25,657 nt of DNA from JABWCE01 sp964355045 (GTDB lineage: Bacteria > Bacteroidota > Bacteroidia > NS11-12g > UBA9320), in NCBI GenBank assembly GCA_964355045.1, contig CAYHCM010000043.1, forward strand, positions 1-25,657. The letters are read 5' to 3'. Position 1 is the first letter of the stretch. Each line of letters opens with the position of its first letter. The position numbers and the translations under genes are program-made. Positions 8,301-15,937 of the stretch are shown one piece after another. The notes below the pieces were generated by a model. That model was not told the DNA's origin. It did not search any database and saw nothing but the letters and a program-made list of their open reading frames with translations.

Positions 8301-10807
8301 AGAGCTTTGTCGTCTTTATTCAAGGCAATCAATCCAAATTTCACAGCTTGATTGAGTTGGCAATAATAGTAACCATCATTTTTTATTCCATAAAAAACAT
8401 CCTGCGTAATTATTTCTGAGAGGGTGGCTTTGCTTACCGGGCGGCCATTTTCATCAAATACGGTGGTATAAAAACTGGCTTGCAAAATTCCCCGGTCTTT
8501 AAAATAAGTTGGCGTTTGATAACCAACGGATGAATTTCCATTTGCATCTGTAACCCCTTCCATATTTACATTTTCATAATTTACATTTGTTCTGGAAAGG
8601 TCAAAATCAAATTTTGGGTAGTTTTTAGACTCAAACGATTTTTCTTTAACCTGAATTTCACATTCATAATTTCTATTGGCAGCAGGTGGCCCAAAGAAAT
8701 TTACTGCATTTATTTTTAAACGCATTGAATCTCCGGGTTTATAAAATTGTTTATCCAAGTCGGCTTTTACCTTAATTCGGTCGGGCATAAATTCCTCAAC
8801 CATCACGGTTTTTGAAGCTAACAAAACATCATTGGAAGTGTAAATTTCAATGGTGTACATTCCACTAACGGCAGCCGGCGACAACTCAACCGAAGCTTCC
8901 ACTGATCCCTGGTCGTTTACCGATTTTTTCAAAAATTTTAAATCTTTGCCATTAGGCAAAAGCACTTTCATTTTTATTGGAATGCTTCCCGGAAACTGCC
9001 ATTGCTCATTGCGAATAATAGCCGAAAAATTAATTTTTTCACCCGGTCTGTAAATATCTCTATCACCATAAACAAAGGCTCTTAGGCCTGTTGAATTTTT
9101 CCTTACGCCACCAATATCAAAGCGCGACGTTTCAACCATGGTGCTGTTAAAAGGCAAATAATTAAAATCATTTCCTGTTTTGGCCACAATCATCGAAGGT
9201 TTAAATCCTTTAATATTTTTATTTGTTAATTTTATTTCACCATACCCATCCGAGTTGGTGGTGGCTGTTCCAATTTTTTGATTATTGTTTCCGTAGAGGG
9301 TTAAATTTACCCCGCCAACTGTGGCAGCAGAACTGATAGAATTTACAAATACATAGGCTCTATCATTACTGATACGAGCTATCAATCCTAAATCGGATAA
9401 TGAAATAAACTTTGAATCACGCAGGTAATATTCCTCTTCAGATGAAATTTTGATATGATAAATACCTTTAAAATCTTTTAAAGCATCCGGAAATTCAAAA
9501 TGAAATAAACGGCTTGAACCTCGTTTGGGAAGGGTTTTGGTAATTATTTCTTTTTCATAAACCACATCACCGGTTTCGTAGTCATAATCGCTTCCATAAT
9601 AGGATGTCTGCGTTTCCTCTTCCCCATAATATTCTTCATCATATTCATTGCCCGAAGGGTAATAGCCATGCCTTCTTGAGTTTAAAATATTGTTTTCATA
9701 AATTTTAGAAATAGTAACTTTTATTTTTTCAACATTATTAATTTTAACCTCCAAATTTCGATTACCCCGGCTTGCCATATAAATGCCTTTTGAATCCATA
9801 AATGTAATGGAAGGTTCTAATTTGCCGAACAGGATTGAGTTGCTATAATCTTCCTTCAAAGTACCGCCAACTGAGCCTTTCAATCCTTTTTTCAATAAAA
9901 CCTGATAGCTTCTACTCATATCAAATTGGTCGGAAGTAATTAACAACCCTTCGTCAGTAATAGTAGTTTTATATTTTATTACAGGTTCAATAAAAACATA
10001 CTTTGTCAAATCATTTTCAGATGAAATTCGCTGACTTGTATAAATTCTTAATGTCCCGGTAATGCCATCGTGTTCGGCTTCGGTATTTGAAATAATCAGA
10101 TTAAAAGGCGATGCCAAAAATACATCTTCCTTTATTTCTTCCTCAGTTCCTGTAAGCCCGCCAATGGGTTTTAAGCCTTTGTCAATAGTTAATTGCAATG
10201 AAAAATCCTTGTCAACAGGCGCTAAATTATTTATCCGAATTGTAATTACAGAACCTGTTTCTTCAGTTACAATTTTATATTCCAAATTATCCGAACCATT
10301 ATTTAAAGTAATTAAATCTGTAAGGTCTTTTGGTTTTATAGGGTAATTAAAAGTAAGCATTATTTCAGGCACAATATTGGAGGAAAGAGCTTCACGACTT
10401 ACCCATAATCCATTAGTCTGGCTAAGTTTTAAATCAGGCGTATGAAATTCAATATCATCCAAATCACCCATTTTAAATTTGGAATTTTTAATTAATTCTT
10501 TTGTAAACTTAGCCGTATATTTAGTAGCCGGGGCTAACGAATTGGCCGGTGAAAAAATTAATTCATTGGCATTATTCCAACTGAATTTGCCTTCAATTTT
10601 TGGTTCAAACTCAATATAGGCCTCATCCGACCAACGGTTCAGCATACTATCTTTAACCAAATCCTTATCAAAAACAAAATTAAAATTTCCCAAAACCGGT
10701 ACTTCATCCCGGCAATTGGTTTCGGAAAGATTCACATTGTTTTTATTTGAACATGCAGCAAAAAACAACGAAATAAAAAGCAGGGAAATGAAGTTATTTG
10801 TTTTCAT
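5393..10807 (-). CDS. Bacterial alpha-2-macroglobulin lipoprotein with thioester motif (YfhM-like)
   Basis: 1804 residues, the size of large bacterial A2Ms. The N-terminus MKTNNFISLLFISLFFAAC is a lipoprotein signal with the lipid-carrying Cys at 19, so the protein is membrane-anchored in the periplasm or on the outer membrane. A series of beta-sandwich macroglobulin domains follows; MG2 shows the hallmark YGDRDIYRPGE near residue 580. The central A2M domain has VTLAAVDEGILQLTNYKTPDP and GGDGYN. YPYGCTEQ contains the thioester (Cys1345, Gln1348), and the alpha/alpha toroid follows (NWWATVYSAHFLLEA). The C-terminus is a receptor-domain-like segment. Bacterial A2Ms trap attacking proteases through the thioester and partner with PBP1C, whose gene lies divergently 60 bp away. 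A Tyr/Glu/Asp-rich low-complexity loop (about residues 385-410) is an unusual insertion. Confidence 0.93.
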   Translation of the reverse strand: MKTNNFISLLFISLFFAACSNKNNVNLSETNCRDEVPVLGNFNFVFDKDLVKDSMLNRWSDEAYIEFEPKIEGKFSWNNANELIFSPANSLAPATKYTAKFTKELIKNSKFKMGDLDDIEFHTPDLKLSQTNGLWVSREALSSNIVPEIMLTFNYPIKPKDLTDLITLNNGSDNLEYKIVTEETGSVITIRINNLAPVDKDFSLQLTIDKGLKPIGGLTGTEEEIKEDVFLASPFNLIISNTEAEHDGITGTLRIYTSQRISSENDLTKYVFIEPVIKYKTTITDEGLLITSDQFDMSRSYQVLLKKGLKGSVGGTLKEDYSNSILFGKLEPSITFMDSKGIYMASRGNRNLEVKINNVEKIKVTISKIYENNILNSRRHGYYPSGNEYDEEYYGEEETQTSYYGSDYDYETGDVVYEKEIITKTLPKRGSSRLFHFEFPDALKDFKGIYHIKISSEEEYYLRDSKFISLSDLGLIARISNDRAYVFVNSISSAATVGGVNLTLYGNNNQKIGTATTNSDGYGEIKLTNKNIKGFKPSMIVAKTGNDFNYLPFNSTMVETSRFDIGGVRKNSTGLRAFVYGDRDIYRPGEKINFSAIIRNEQWQFPGSIPIKMKVLLPNGKDLKFLKKSVNDQGSVEASVELSPAAVSGMYTIEIYTSNDVLLASKTVMVEEFMPDRIKVKADLDKQFYKPGDSMRLKINAVNFFGPPAANRNYECEIQVKEKSFESKNYPKFDFDLSRTNVNYENVNMEGVTDANGNSSVGYQTPTYFKDRGILQASFYTTVFDENGRPVSKATLSEIITQDVFYGIKNDGYYYCQLNQAVKFGLIALNKDDKALGNAKAKILVIKNEYKTVLSKAGDYFRYESQLSQKTIEDREIIINGATAFYQFIPRSPGDYEIRIARPGSNTYVSTSFYSYGWWGDYGNGFEVDREGNIDIETDRTTYESGSSARILFKTPFNGKMLVTLEGDGILEYHYLDVKNRAASLSVNLNEKSIPNVYITATLIKPHTESDMPLTVAHGYKPILVQELSRKIPVKIIAAKSARSRTKQKVTVKARPGCKVTLAAVDEGILQLTNYKTPDPYEFFYSKKALEVIAFDLYPLLLPEIKNSVSFTGGDGYNLTKRVNPLPNKRVKLVSSWSGITDANSGEITFNIEIPQFSGEIRLMAVAYKDENFGSAEEKLKVADPVVLSTSLPRFLSPGDTVLMPVTISNTTANNSSGKVVLNLTGNLKRVDNINESISLKPNGETTVTYKIVAGNNIGICKVSVSVNAMGEKFLEETDITIRPTTSLQKRVSNGNVEGGLTKKLSLSSNGFIPSTIKTKFVISRSPIIEFADQINYLIQYPYGCTEQTVSSAFPQLYYGDLADMMNLKENNKAYANYNVQEAIRKIMMRQLYNGAITLWDGEGSENWWATVYSAHFLLEAKKAGFEVDGSAIDKILDYLKNRVKSRETISYYYNRDQNRAIAPKEVAYSLFVLSLAGKPDIGTMNYYKQNQTLLALDCKYLLSAAYAISGDKSKFWDMLPNSFSGEISVKQSGGSFYSDVRDEAVALYALMIADPGNKQVGVMAGHISSSFKTRKYLSTQERAFGMLALGKIARESAGNTSTASIKVDGKIIGNCSGKTLVLDSKLLSGTELQITTSGKGKLYYFVQTEGISATGDFKEEDNFIKVRKHFFDRNGNMISGNTFKQNDLVIVRISIEKSYSNNIDNVVITDMLPAGFEIENPRIKEIPGMNWIKNNDEPIHRDIRDDRINLFINLSQPFQTYYYYAVRAVSPGMFKMGPVMADAMYNGEMHSYNGAGIIRIMKR

Positions 10808-10867
10808 AGATAATAAGTAATGGATTTTTAATTATAGGGATAGTTTAATAGATTTACGGTTTATAAA

Positions 10868-13216
10868 ATGGCTAAAAGAATTTCGAATTTTATTAGAAAA
10901 TTTCATTCAAGATTAACACTAAAACGCATAATTAAATCTTTTTGTATAACAATACTAATATTTATTTTTTGCTTGCTAATTCTTAACCTTATTTTTCCCT
11001 TAAAAGTAAAACTTGAATATTCTACAACCATTACTGATGCTAAGGGTGAGGTGATTCATGCCTTTTTAAATAAAAGTGATAAATGGCGGATGAAAACGGA
11101 AGAGAAAGAGATTTCGCCCTTGCTCAAAAAAACTATTTTGTTTAAAGAAGACCGCTTTTTTTATTACCATTTTGGAATTAATCCGGTTGCGCTAAGCAGA
11201 GCATTTTTTAAAAATATAATTAGTAAGAAAAGAGTAAGTGGGGCATCAACTATTACCATGCAGGTAGCCCGTTTATTGCAACCCAAAAGACGAAGTTATT
11301 GGAGCAAGGCCATTGAAATTTTCAGGGCATTTCAGTTGGAGTGGAAATACAGCAAGGATGAAATTTTCAGACTTTATTTAAATCTTTTGCCTTATGGAAG
11401 CAATGTGGAAGGGGTAAAATCGGCCTCGGTTTTGTATTTTGAAAAAAATCCGTATAAACTAAGTCTTGCAGAAATTGCAGTTCTTTCAATAATTCCCAAT
11501 CGCCCAACGTCTTTAAAAATTGGTACTTCTAATAGTTTTATAGAAAAAGAGCGAAACCGTTGGCTCCGAAAATGGCAAAAGGAAGGTTTGTTTACCAAAA
11601 AAGAAATTGATGATGCCATAAGTGAACCCTTTGTGGCCAAACGAATAGAAGCGCCTAAATATGCCCCTCATTTGGCTCATCGCTTAAAAAAACTTTACCC
11701 CAATAAAAATGTAAAAACCTTTTTGGAAATGAATACCCAGTTGAAGTTGGAGAAAATCATTAATGATTATACAAGAGGATTATTGGGAATGGATATTCAT
11801 AATGCAGCCTGTGTGGTCATTGATAACAAAACTCAAAAAGTAATAGCCTACATAGGTTCAGCCGATTTTTATAATGAAACCGATGGCGGACAGGTGAACG
11901 GCGCCAACTCCATCCGACAGCCGGGTAGCGCCTTGAAACCCTTGCTATACGGGCTTTGTATTGATAAAGGGATTTTTACACCCCAAACCGTAATTTCGGA
12001 TGTTCCGATAAATATTAAAGGCTACAGGCCGGAGAATTATGATCAATCTTTTAAAGGGCCGGTTACAGTTTCGTATGCCTTGGAAAATTCGTTAAACATC
12101 CCGGCTGTAAAGGCTTTGAATACTTTGGGAAAAGAGGTGATGATAAATAAATTGACAACCTGTGGTTTTAAACAAATTGACCGAGATAAAAATAAATTAG
12201 GATTGTCCATGATATTGGGCGGGTGTGGGGTAACGCTTGAAGAAATGACGGGGTTGTTTTCAATTATGGCACATGACGGACTTTATTATAAACCATTGCT
12301 CAGTAATTTTGATAAAAAAGAAAAAGGCAAGCAGATCATAAGCCCTGCTGCTAATTTTATGGTAACTGAAATTTTGGCTAAAATATCACGGCCCGATTTG
12401 CCTGTTGGTTATGAAAACAGCACCAAGTTACCGAAAATTGCCTGGAAAACAGGAACCTCCTATGGCCGGCGAGATGCGTGGAGTATAGGTTATAATAAAA
12501 ATTATACGGTGGGAATTTGGGTTGGTAATTTCAGTAATAAAGGAGTGGCCGATTTAAGCGGAGCCACAATAGCTACACCCTTGCTTTTTCAAATTTTTAA
12601 TACCCTCGATTATAATTCAACCAACGAATGGTTTTTTATACCGGAAGGATGCAATATCCGGATGGTTTGTTCAGAAACCGGAGATTTGCCGGGGCCACAA
12701 TGCCTTAATCAGCGCATGGATTATTTTATTCCATTGGCTTCGGGTTCCAAACAATGTGAACACATGAAAGAATATGCCGTTTCGGCCGATGAAAAAATGG
12801 TGTATTGCAAAAGCTGCCAGCCTGAAACCGGATATAAAAAGAAATGGTTTAAAATTATTTCTCCCGAAATACAGGCTTGGTACAATGAACGCAATATTGG
12901 GTACAGTCAATTGCCGCCTCACAATGCCGAATGTGATAAAATATTTATCGAAAATGCCCCTGTTATTACCTTCCCGATAAATGGAAATGAATATTTTATA
13001 AGCTCACAAAACCCCGAACCACTTCAGCTAACCTGCCATGTAACATCAGATGTAAGTGAGATTTTTTGGTATATTGATAATAAATTTTATAAAAAAACTT
13101 TAGCCGGAGCGAAAGAGTTTTTCACCCCTGTTCAGGGCAAAACAAAAATATCATGCACGGATGATAAGGGACGGAATACAGATGTTTGGATTACGGTGAA
13201 GTATGTGGATTATTGA
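10868..13216 (+). CDS. pbpC: Penicillin-binding protein 1C
   Basis: 782 residues, the PBP1C length. After a basic N-terminus there is one membrane anchor (about residues 24-46), then a GT51 glycosyltransferase domain with EDRFFYYHFG (catalytic Glu94) and GASTITMQVARLL. The transpeptidase domain has SALK (Ser354, Lys357), SLN (Ser408, Asn410) and KTG (527-529). The C-terminal segment with paired cysteines (CSETGDLPGPQC, YCKSCQPETGY) and a beta-sandwich tail is the BiPBP_C region specific to the 1C class. The enzyme polymerises and crosslinks peptidoglycan at the inner membrane. It is transcribed divergently from the A2M gene with 60 bp between starts; in Enterobacteria the two are in one operon (yfhM-pbpC), so the functional pairing is kept although the arrangement differs. 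Confidence 0.95.
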   Translation: MAKRISNFIRKFHSRLTLKRIIKSFCITILIFIFCLLILNLIFPLKVKLEYSTTITDAKGEVIHAFLNKSDKWRMKTEEKEISPLLKKTILFKEDRFFYYHFGINPVALSRAFFKNIISKKRVSGASTITMQVARLLQPKRRSYWSKAIEIFRAFQLEWKYSKDEIFRLYLNLLPYGSNVEGVKSASVLYFEKNPYKLSLAEIAVLSIIPNRPTSLKIGTSNSFIEKERNRWLRKWQKEGLFTKKEIDDAISEPFVAKRIEAPKYAPHLAHRLKKLYPNKNVKTFLEMNTQLKLEKIINDYTRGLLGMDIHNAACVVIDNKTQKVIAYIGSADFYNETDGGQVNGANSIRQPGSALKPLLYGLCIDKGIFTPQTVISDVPINIKGYRPENYDQSFKGPVTVSYALENSLNIPAVKALNTLGKEVMINKLTTCGFKQIDRDKNKLGLSMILGGCGVTLEEMTGLFSIMAHDGLYYKPLLSNFDKKEKGKQIISPAANFMVTEILAKISRPDLPVGYENSTKLPKIAWKTGTSYGRRDAWSIGYNKNYTVGIWVGNFSNKGVADLSGATIATPLLFQIFNTLDYNSTNEWFFIPEGCNIRMVCSETGDLPGPQCLNQRMDYFIPLASGSKQCEHMKEYAVSADEKMVYCKSCQPETGYKKKWFKIISPEIQAWYNERNIGYSQLPPHNAECDKIFIENAPVITFPINGNEYFISSQNPEPLQLTCHVTSDVSEIFWYIDNKFYKKTLAGAKEFFTPVQGKTKISCTDDKGRNTDVWITVKYVDY

Positions 13217-13227
13217 AGAATAAAAAT

Positions 13228-13235
13228 TATTTTTG
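13228..13235 (+). promoter_or_regulatory. Possible -7 box TATTTTTG before protease gene
   Basis: TATTTTTG fits TAnnTTTG and lies 16 bases before ATG 13252, between the pbpC stop and the small protease gene. There is no well-spaced TTG, and an A/T-rich gap makes chance matches likely. Confidence 0.3.
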
Positions 13236-13251
13236 TCATGATTATAAAACT

Positions 13252-13632
13252 ATGGGAATTATCTACACACAGATTACACTTTCAAATCCAATAGATGAAA
13301 GCTTAAAATCAATTGAGACCAAAGCATTAGTAGATACCGGTTCTAATTTTTTATGCATTCCTGAACATATAGCTTTTCAATTAAAATTAAAAACTTTAGA
13401 AGAAAGGGAAGTAGTTATTGCCGACGGAAGTAAAAAACTATGTAACTATGTTGGCCCAGTAAAAGTAAATTTTGAAAATCGCCAATGCTACGTGGGAGCT
13501 CTGGTATTAGGAACCACAACTTTATTAGGAGCTATACCTATTGAGGATATGGATTTAGTAATTAATCTTGCAAAATTGAAAATTACTGTAAATCCTGAAA
13601 ATCCAAATATCGCGGCCGGAATTGTGATGTAA
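13252..13632 (+). CDS. Retropepsin-like clan AA aspartic protease
   Basis: 126 residues from ATG 13252. A TTG start at 13186 would overlap pbpC by 31 bases and add residues not typical of the family, so the ATG is preferred. The active-site motif is ALVDTGSNFLCIP (Asp28-Thr-Gly), followed by a REVVIADGSKK flap-like hairpin and TTLLGAIPIEDM, which corresponds to the hydrophobic-hydrophobic-Gly motif near the end of the retropepsin fold. Enzymes of this length carry one Asp-Thr-Gly and work as homodimers. No signal peptide or membrane segment is visible, so it is probably cytoplasmic. The substrate is unknown. It follows pbpC by 35 bp and may be co-transcribed, and it faces the PAP2 gene tail to tail with 10 bp between stops. 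Confidence 0.8.
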   Translation: MGIIYTQITLSNPIDESLKSIETKALVDTGSNFLCIPEHIAFQLKLKTLEEREVVIADGSKKLCNYVGPVKVNFENRQCYVGALVLGTTTLLGAIPIEDMDLVINLAKLKITVNPENPNIAAGIVM

Positions 13633-13642
13633 TAATTTTTTT

Positions 13643-14227
13643 TCAAACCCTCTTCCCGCTCCTATAACACAGTACCAAAATATTTAATCTCCCCATTCCA
13701 AACCCAATTATTGACCCTAAAATTCCTCCACAAATAACATCGGAAGGATAATGAAACCCAATATAAACCTGAGCAAAGGCTATTAAAAAGGCCCATGATA
13801 AAAAAGGAATAATAATTTTGTATTGGTTTCGGTAGCCTATAAAAACCATGATAAAATATACAGCTAAAGCAAAATGATTGGCAGCATGTGAGGATACAAA
13901 ACTCCAGTTACTTCCCATGCCATTGGGAAGGTTCAGCCAACTTTCAAGTGCTGGATTATTACAGGGGCGCAAACGATGAAAATAGGGTTTTATTAATCCT
14001 GAACTTAGCTGATCGGCAATAAGAACGGTGAGTATGGCAAACCAAATAATCCATACACTTTTGAGGCCATATTTTTTAATTATAAAAAAAATTAAAAGAA
14101 TATAAAGGGGTATCCATGTAAACTTGTTGCGAACCAAAGGCATTATAAAATCAAATACAGGGTTGCTCAAAGTATGATTGATAAAATAAAGTATCTTTAA
14201 ATCCAAAGAATAAAAAAACTCAAACAT
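13643..14227 (-). CDS. PAP2-family membrane phosphatase
   Basis: 194 residues with about five or six hydrophobic segments, as in small bacterial PAP2 lipid phosphatases such as undecaprenyl-pyrophosphate or phosphatidylglycerol-phosphate phosphatases. The three signature motifs are present: KPYFHRLRP (Lys80 to Arg87), SSHAANH (Ser112-Ser-His114) and AQVYIGFHYPSD (His159, Asp163). In the third motif the usual Ser-Arg before VYxGxHYPxD is Ala-Gln, so the phosphate-binding Arg position is Gln153. This substitution seems to occur in some Bacteroidota paralogues, so activity is not ruled out. The gene starts one base after the stop of the methyltransferase on the same strand, so the two form an operon. 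The precise lipid substrate cannot be read from the sequence. Confidence 0.85.
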   Translation of the reverse strand: MFEFFYSLDLKILYFINHTLSNPVFDFIMPLVRNKFTWIPLYILLIFFIIKKYGLKSVWIIWFAILTVLIADQLSSGLIKPYFHRLRPCNNPALESWLNLPNGMGSNWSFVSSHAANHFALAVYFIMVFIGYRNQYKIIIPFLSWAFLIAFAQVYIGFHYPSDVICGGILGSIIGFGMGRLNILVLCYRSGKRV

Positions 14228-14228
14228 C

Positions 14229-14966
14229 TTAGTTTTTAGCTATCAAAATTAAACGGTCTGAAGTCAATTCATGGTATGGTTCCAAATCATAACTTCCAAA
14301 AGTTTGTACTATAGTTAAACCTTCGTTGGATAAAATTTGTTTGAATTGTTCCAAAGAATATATCCTTACCTGTTCGGTAAATTCATAAATATTTCCTGAA
14401 TCTGTTACTTTTATTTCCTTAATAATTCTGCCATCTTTAATTTGTTTCATAAGATCAAACTGAATGGAATCAACGGTTTTGGTAAATGGAATATCAAAAT
14501 GCGCATTGGGTTTGGCGGCATTAAAATAATCCAATACAAATATTCCTCCCGGTTTAAGGCATTGCTTTATGTTTTTAATAACAGCTATGTCATCATCAGG
14601 GTCGGTAAAATAACCGAAGGAGGTAAACAGATTTAAGACATAATCAAACGAATCACCTTTGAGATTTTGACGCATATCATGTTCTGCAAATCGTAACGAA
14701 ATTGAATCGGACAATTGGGCACTCTCAATACTTTTGGAGCTTAAATCCAAACCGGTTACATCAAACCCTTTTTGGTTGAGATAAATGCTGTGACGGCCTT
14801 TGCCACAAGCCAAATCCAAGAAAATCGAATCCTTTGGGGGAGCTAAAAAATTAACTAATAAATCAATAAATCGAGCTGCCTCGTCATCATCCCTTTTTTT
14901 ATAAAGAAGATGATAATAGGCCGTATCGAACCAATTTTTATACCACTCGTTTTGTTCTTTAGCCAT
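14229..14966 (-). CDS. Class I SAM-dependent methyltransferase
   Basis: 245 residues from ATG 14966, beginning MAKEQNEWYKNWFDTAYYHLLY. The longer frame to 15029 would translate part of the CGCAAAG repeat and is rejected. Motif I is FLDLACGKGRHS, motif II is VTGLDLS, and FAEHDMRQ is the acidic post-II region; YVLNLFTSFGYF and LKPGGIFVLDYF fit motifs IV and V. The C-terminal YSLEQFKQILSNEGL is the usual last helix. The WYKxWFD start with CGKGRHS is typical of a widespread uncharacterised methyltransferase group. The substrate is unknown. A -7 box lies eight bases upstream of the ATG, and the PAP2 gene follows after one base, so they share a transcript. Confidence 0.85.
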   Translation of the reverse strand: MAKEQNEWYKNWFDTAYYHLLYKKRDDDEAARFIDLLVNFLAPPKDSIFLDLACGKGRHSIYLNQKGFDVTGLDLSSKSIESAQLSDSISLRFAEHDMRQNLKGDSFDYVLNLFTSFGYFTDPDDDIAVIKNIKQCLKPGGIFVLDYFNAAKPNAHFDIPFTKTVDSIQFDLMKQIKDGRIIKEIKVTDSGNIYEFTEQVRIYSLEQFKQILSNEGLTIVQTFGSYDLEPYHELTSDRLILIAKN

Positions 14967-14974
14967 TGAGGGTA

Positions 14975-14982
14975 CAAACTTA
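14975..14982 (-). promoter_or_regulatory. -7 box TAAGTTTG before methyltransferase gene
   Basis: On the minus strand TAAGTTTG fits TAnnTTTG exactly and ends eight bases before ATG 14966. A TTG (15005-15007) lies 22 bases upstream of it, slightly more than the usual 17-21. It supports the shorter methyltransferase start and implies a very short leader. Confidence 0.5.
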
Positions 14983-15014
14983 AAGTTTTTTTTAGGGTCT
15001 CTTGCAAAAAGTCT

Positions 15015-15134
15015 CGCGCAAAGGCGCAAAGACGCAAAGTTTTTTCTCTGTTATGTCTCTTGCAAAGGCTCAAAGTGTTTATTTTGGAATTTTAGAATTA
15101 AATTATTGAACTGCCTTCTTTGCGCCTTTGCGCG
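15015..15134. repeat. Inverted CGCAAAG-type intergenic repeat
   Basis: CGCGCAAAGGCGCAAAGA at 15015-15032 is exactly reverse-complementary to 15117-15134, with an 84-bp spacer. Further single CGCAAAG words or complements lie just inside or outside the arms (about 15033 and 15143). This word family is common between genes in Bacteroidota. It sits between the divergent methyltransferase and mazG promoters. Confidence 0.8.
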
Positions 15135-15160
15135 ACCTAACACTTTGCGTGAGAATATCC

Positions 15161-15168
15161 TAAATTCG
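15161..15168 (+). promoter_or_regulatory. Near-consensus -7 box TAAATTCG before mazG
   Basis: TAAATTCG differs from TAnnTTTG at one base and ends four bases before the GTG at 15173. A CTTTGCG word from the repeat lies about 17 bases upstream and could act as the -33 region. The distance to the start codon implies an almost leaderless message. Confidence 0.35.
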
Positions 15169-15172
15169 CACC

Positions 15173-15937
15173 GTGAATACCACCGACCCCCGCCTTTTGG
15201 CTTTCGATAGACTTTTAAATATTATGGACGACCTTAGGGAAAAATGTCCTTGGGATAAAAAACAAACCTTTGAAAGCCTTAGGCATTTAACAATTGAGGA
15301 AACTTATGAATTGAGTGATGCTATCCTGAAAAATGATTTACCGGAAATAAAAAAAGAATTGGGCGATTTAATGTTGCACATAGTTTTTTATGCTAAAATT
15401 GGGAGTGAAACAAATGATTTTGACATAAGCGATGTAATGAATGGAATATGCGAAAAGTTGATATCCAGACATCCGCATATCTACGGCAACGTAATTGTAG
15501 AAAACGAAGAAGATGTGAAACAAAATTGGGAACAATTAAAATTAAAAGAAGGTAATAAGTCAGTATTAGGCGGGGTTCCAAATTCATTGCCATCATTGGT
15601 AAAAGCAAGCCGAATGCAGGATAAGGCGGCTCAGGTAGGATTTGATTGGCCAGAAATAAATCAGGTTTGGGAAAAGGTAGAAGAAGAATTGCAGGAATTT
15701 AAAGCCGCTGAAGGAAAAGACAAGGAAGCTGAATTTGGTGACCTGCTGTTTTCATTGGTAAACTATGCGCGATGGCTGAAAATAAACCCCGATGATGCAT
15801 TGGAACGGACCAATATAAAATTCAAAAAACGGTTTGAAGCCATTGAAGAATATGCCAAAAGCAAGGGCAAAAAAATGAAGGAGATGACCTTGGAGGAGAT
15901 GGATATTATTTGGGAATATGCAAAGAAATTACCATAA
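15173..15937 (+). CDS. mazG: Nucleoside triphosphate pyrophosphohydrolase MazG
   Basis: 254 residues with two MazG domains. The first contains CPWDKKQTFESLRHLTIEE (the CPWD/EExxE metal site continues with ETYELSDAI) and KKELGDLMLHIVFYA (Glu-Leu-Gly-Asp). Linker RHPHIYG and the conserved SVLGGVPNSLPSL follow. The second domain has KVEEELQEFKAA and EFGDLLFSLVNYARW, and ends with the usual MTLEEMDIIWEYAK. MazG hydrolyses NTPs and dNTPs to monophosphate and pyrophosphate, clearing aberrant nucleotides and moderating stringent-response signals in E. coli. The start is GTG, chosen because RLLAFDRLLNIMDDLR is the conserved beginning and no ATG exists upstream before it. The 3' end overlaps the lipid kinase gene by 20 bases. 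Confidence 0.93.
   Translation: MNTTDPRLLAFDRLLNIMDDLREKCPWDKKQTFESLRHLTIEETYELSDAILKNDLPEIKKELGDLMLHIVFYAKIGSETNDFDISDVMNGICEKLISRHPHIYGNVIVENEEDVKQNWEQLKLKEGNKSVLGGVPNSLPSLVKASRMQDKAAQVGFDWPEINQVWEKVEEELQEFKAAEGKDKEAEFGDLLFSLVNYARWLKINPDDALERTNIKFKKRFEAIEEYAKSKGKKMKEMTLEEMDIIWEYAKKLP

Noticed and set aside
5691..10346. Several open frames of 60-130 codons on the plus strand opposite the A2M gene
   Set aside because: They are antisense shadows without family signatures, promoters or plausible composition.
14967..15073. N-terminal extensions of the methyltransferase frame into the CGCAAAG repeat
   Set aside because: The added residues come from repeat DNA, the -7 box lies within the extension, and the conserved protein starts at ATG 14966.
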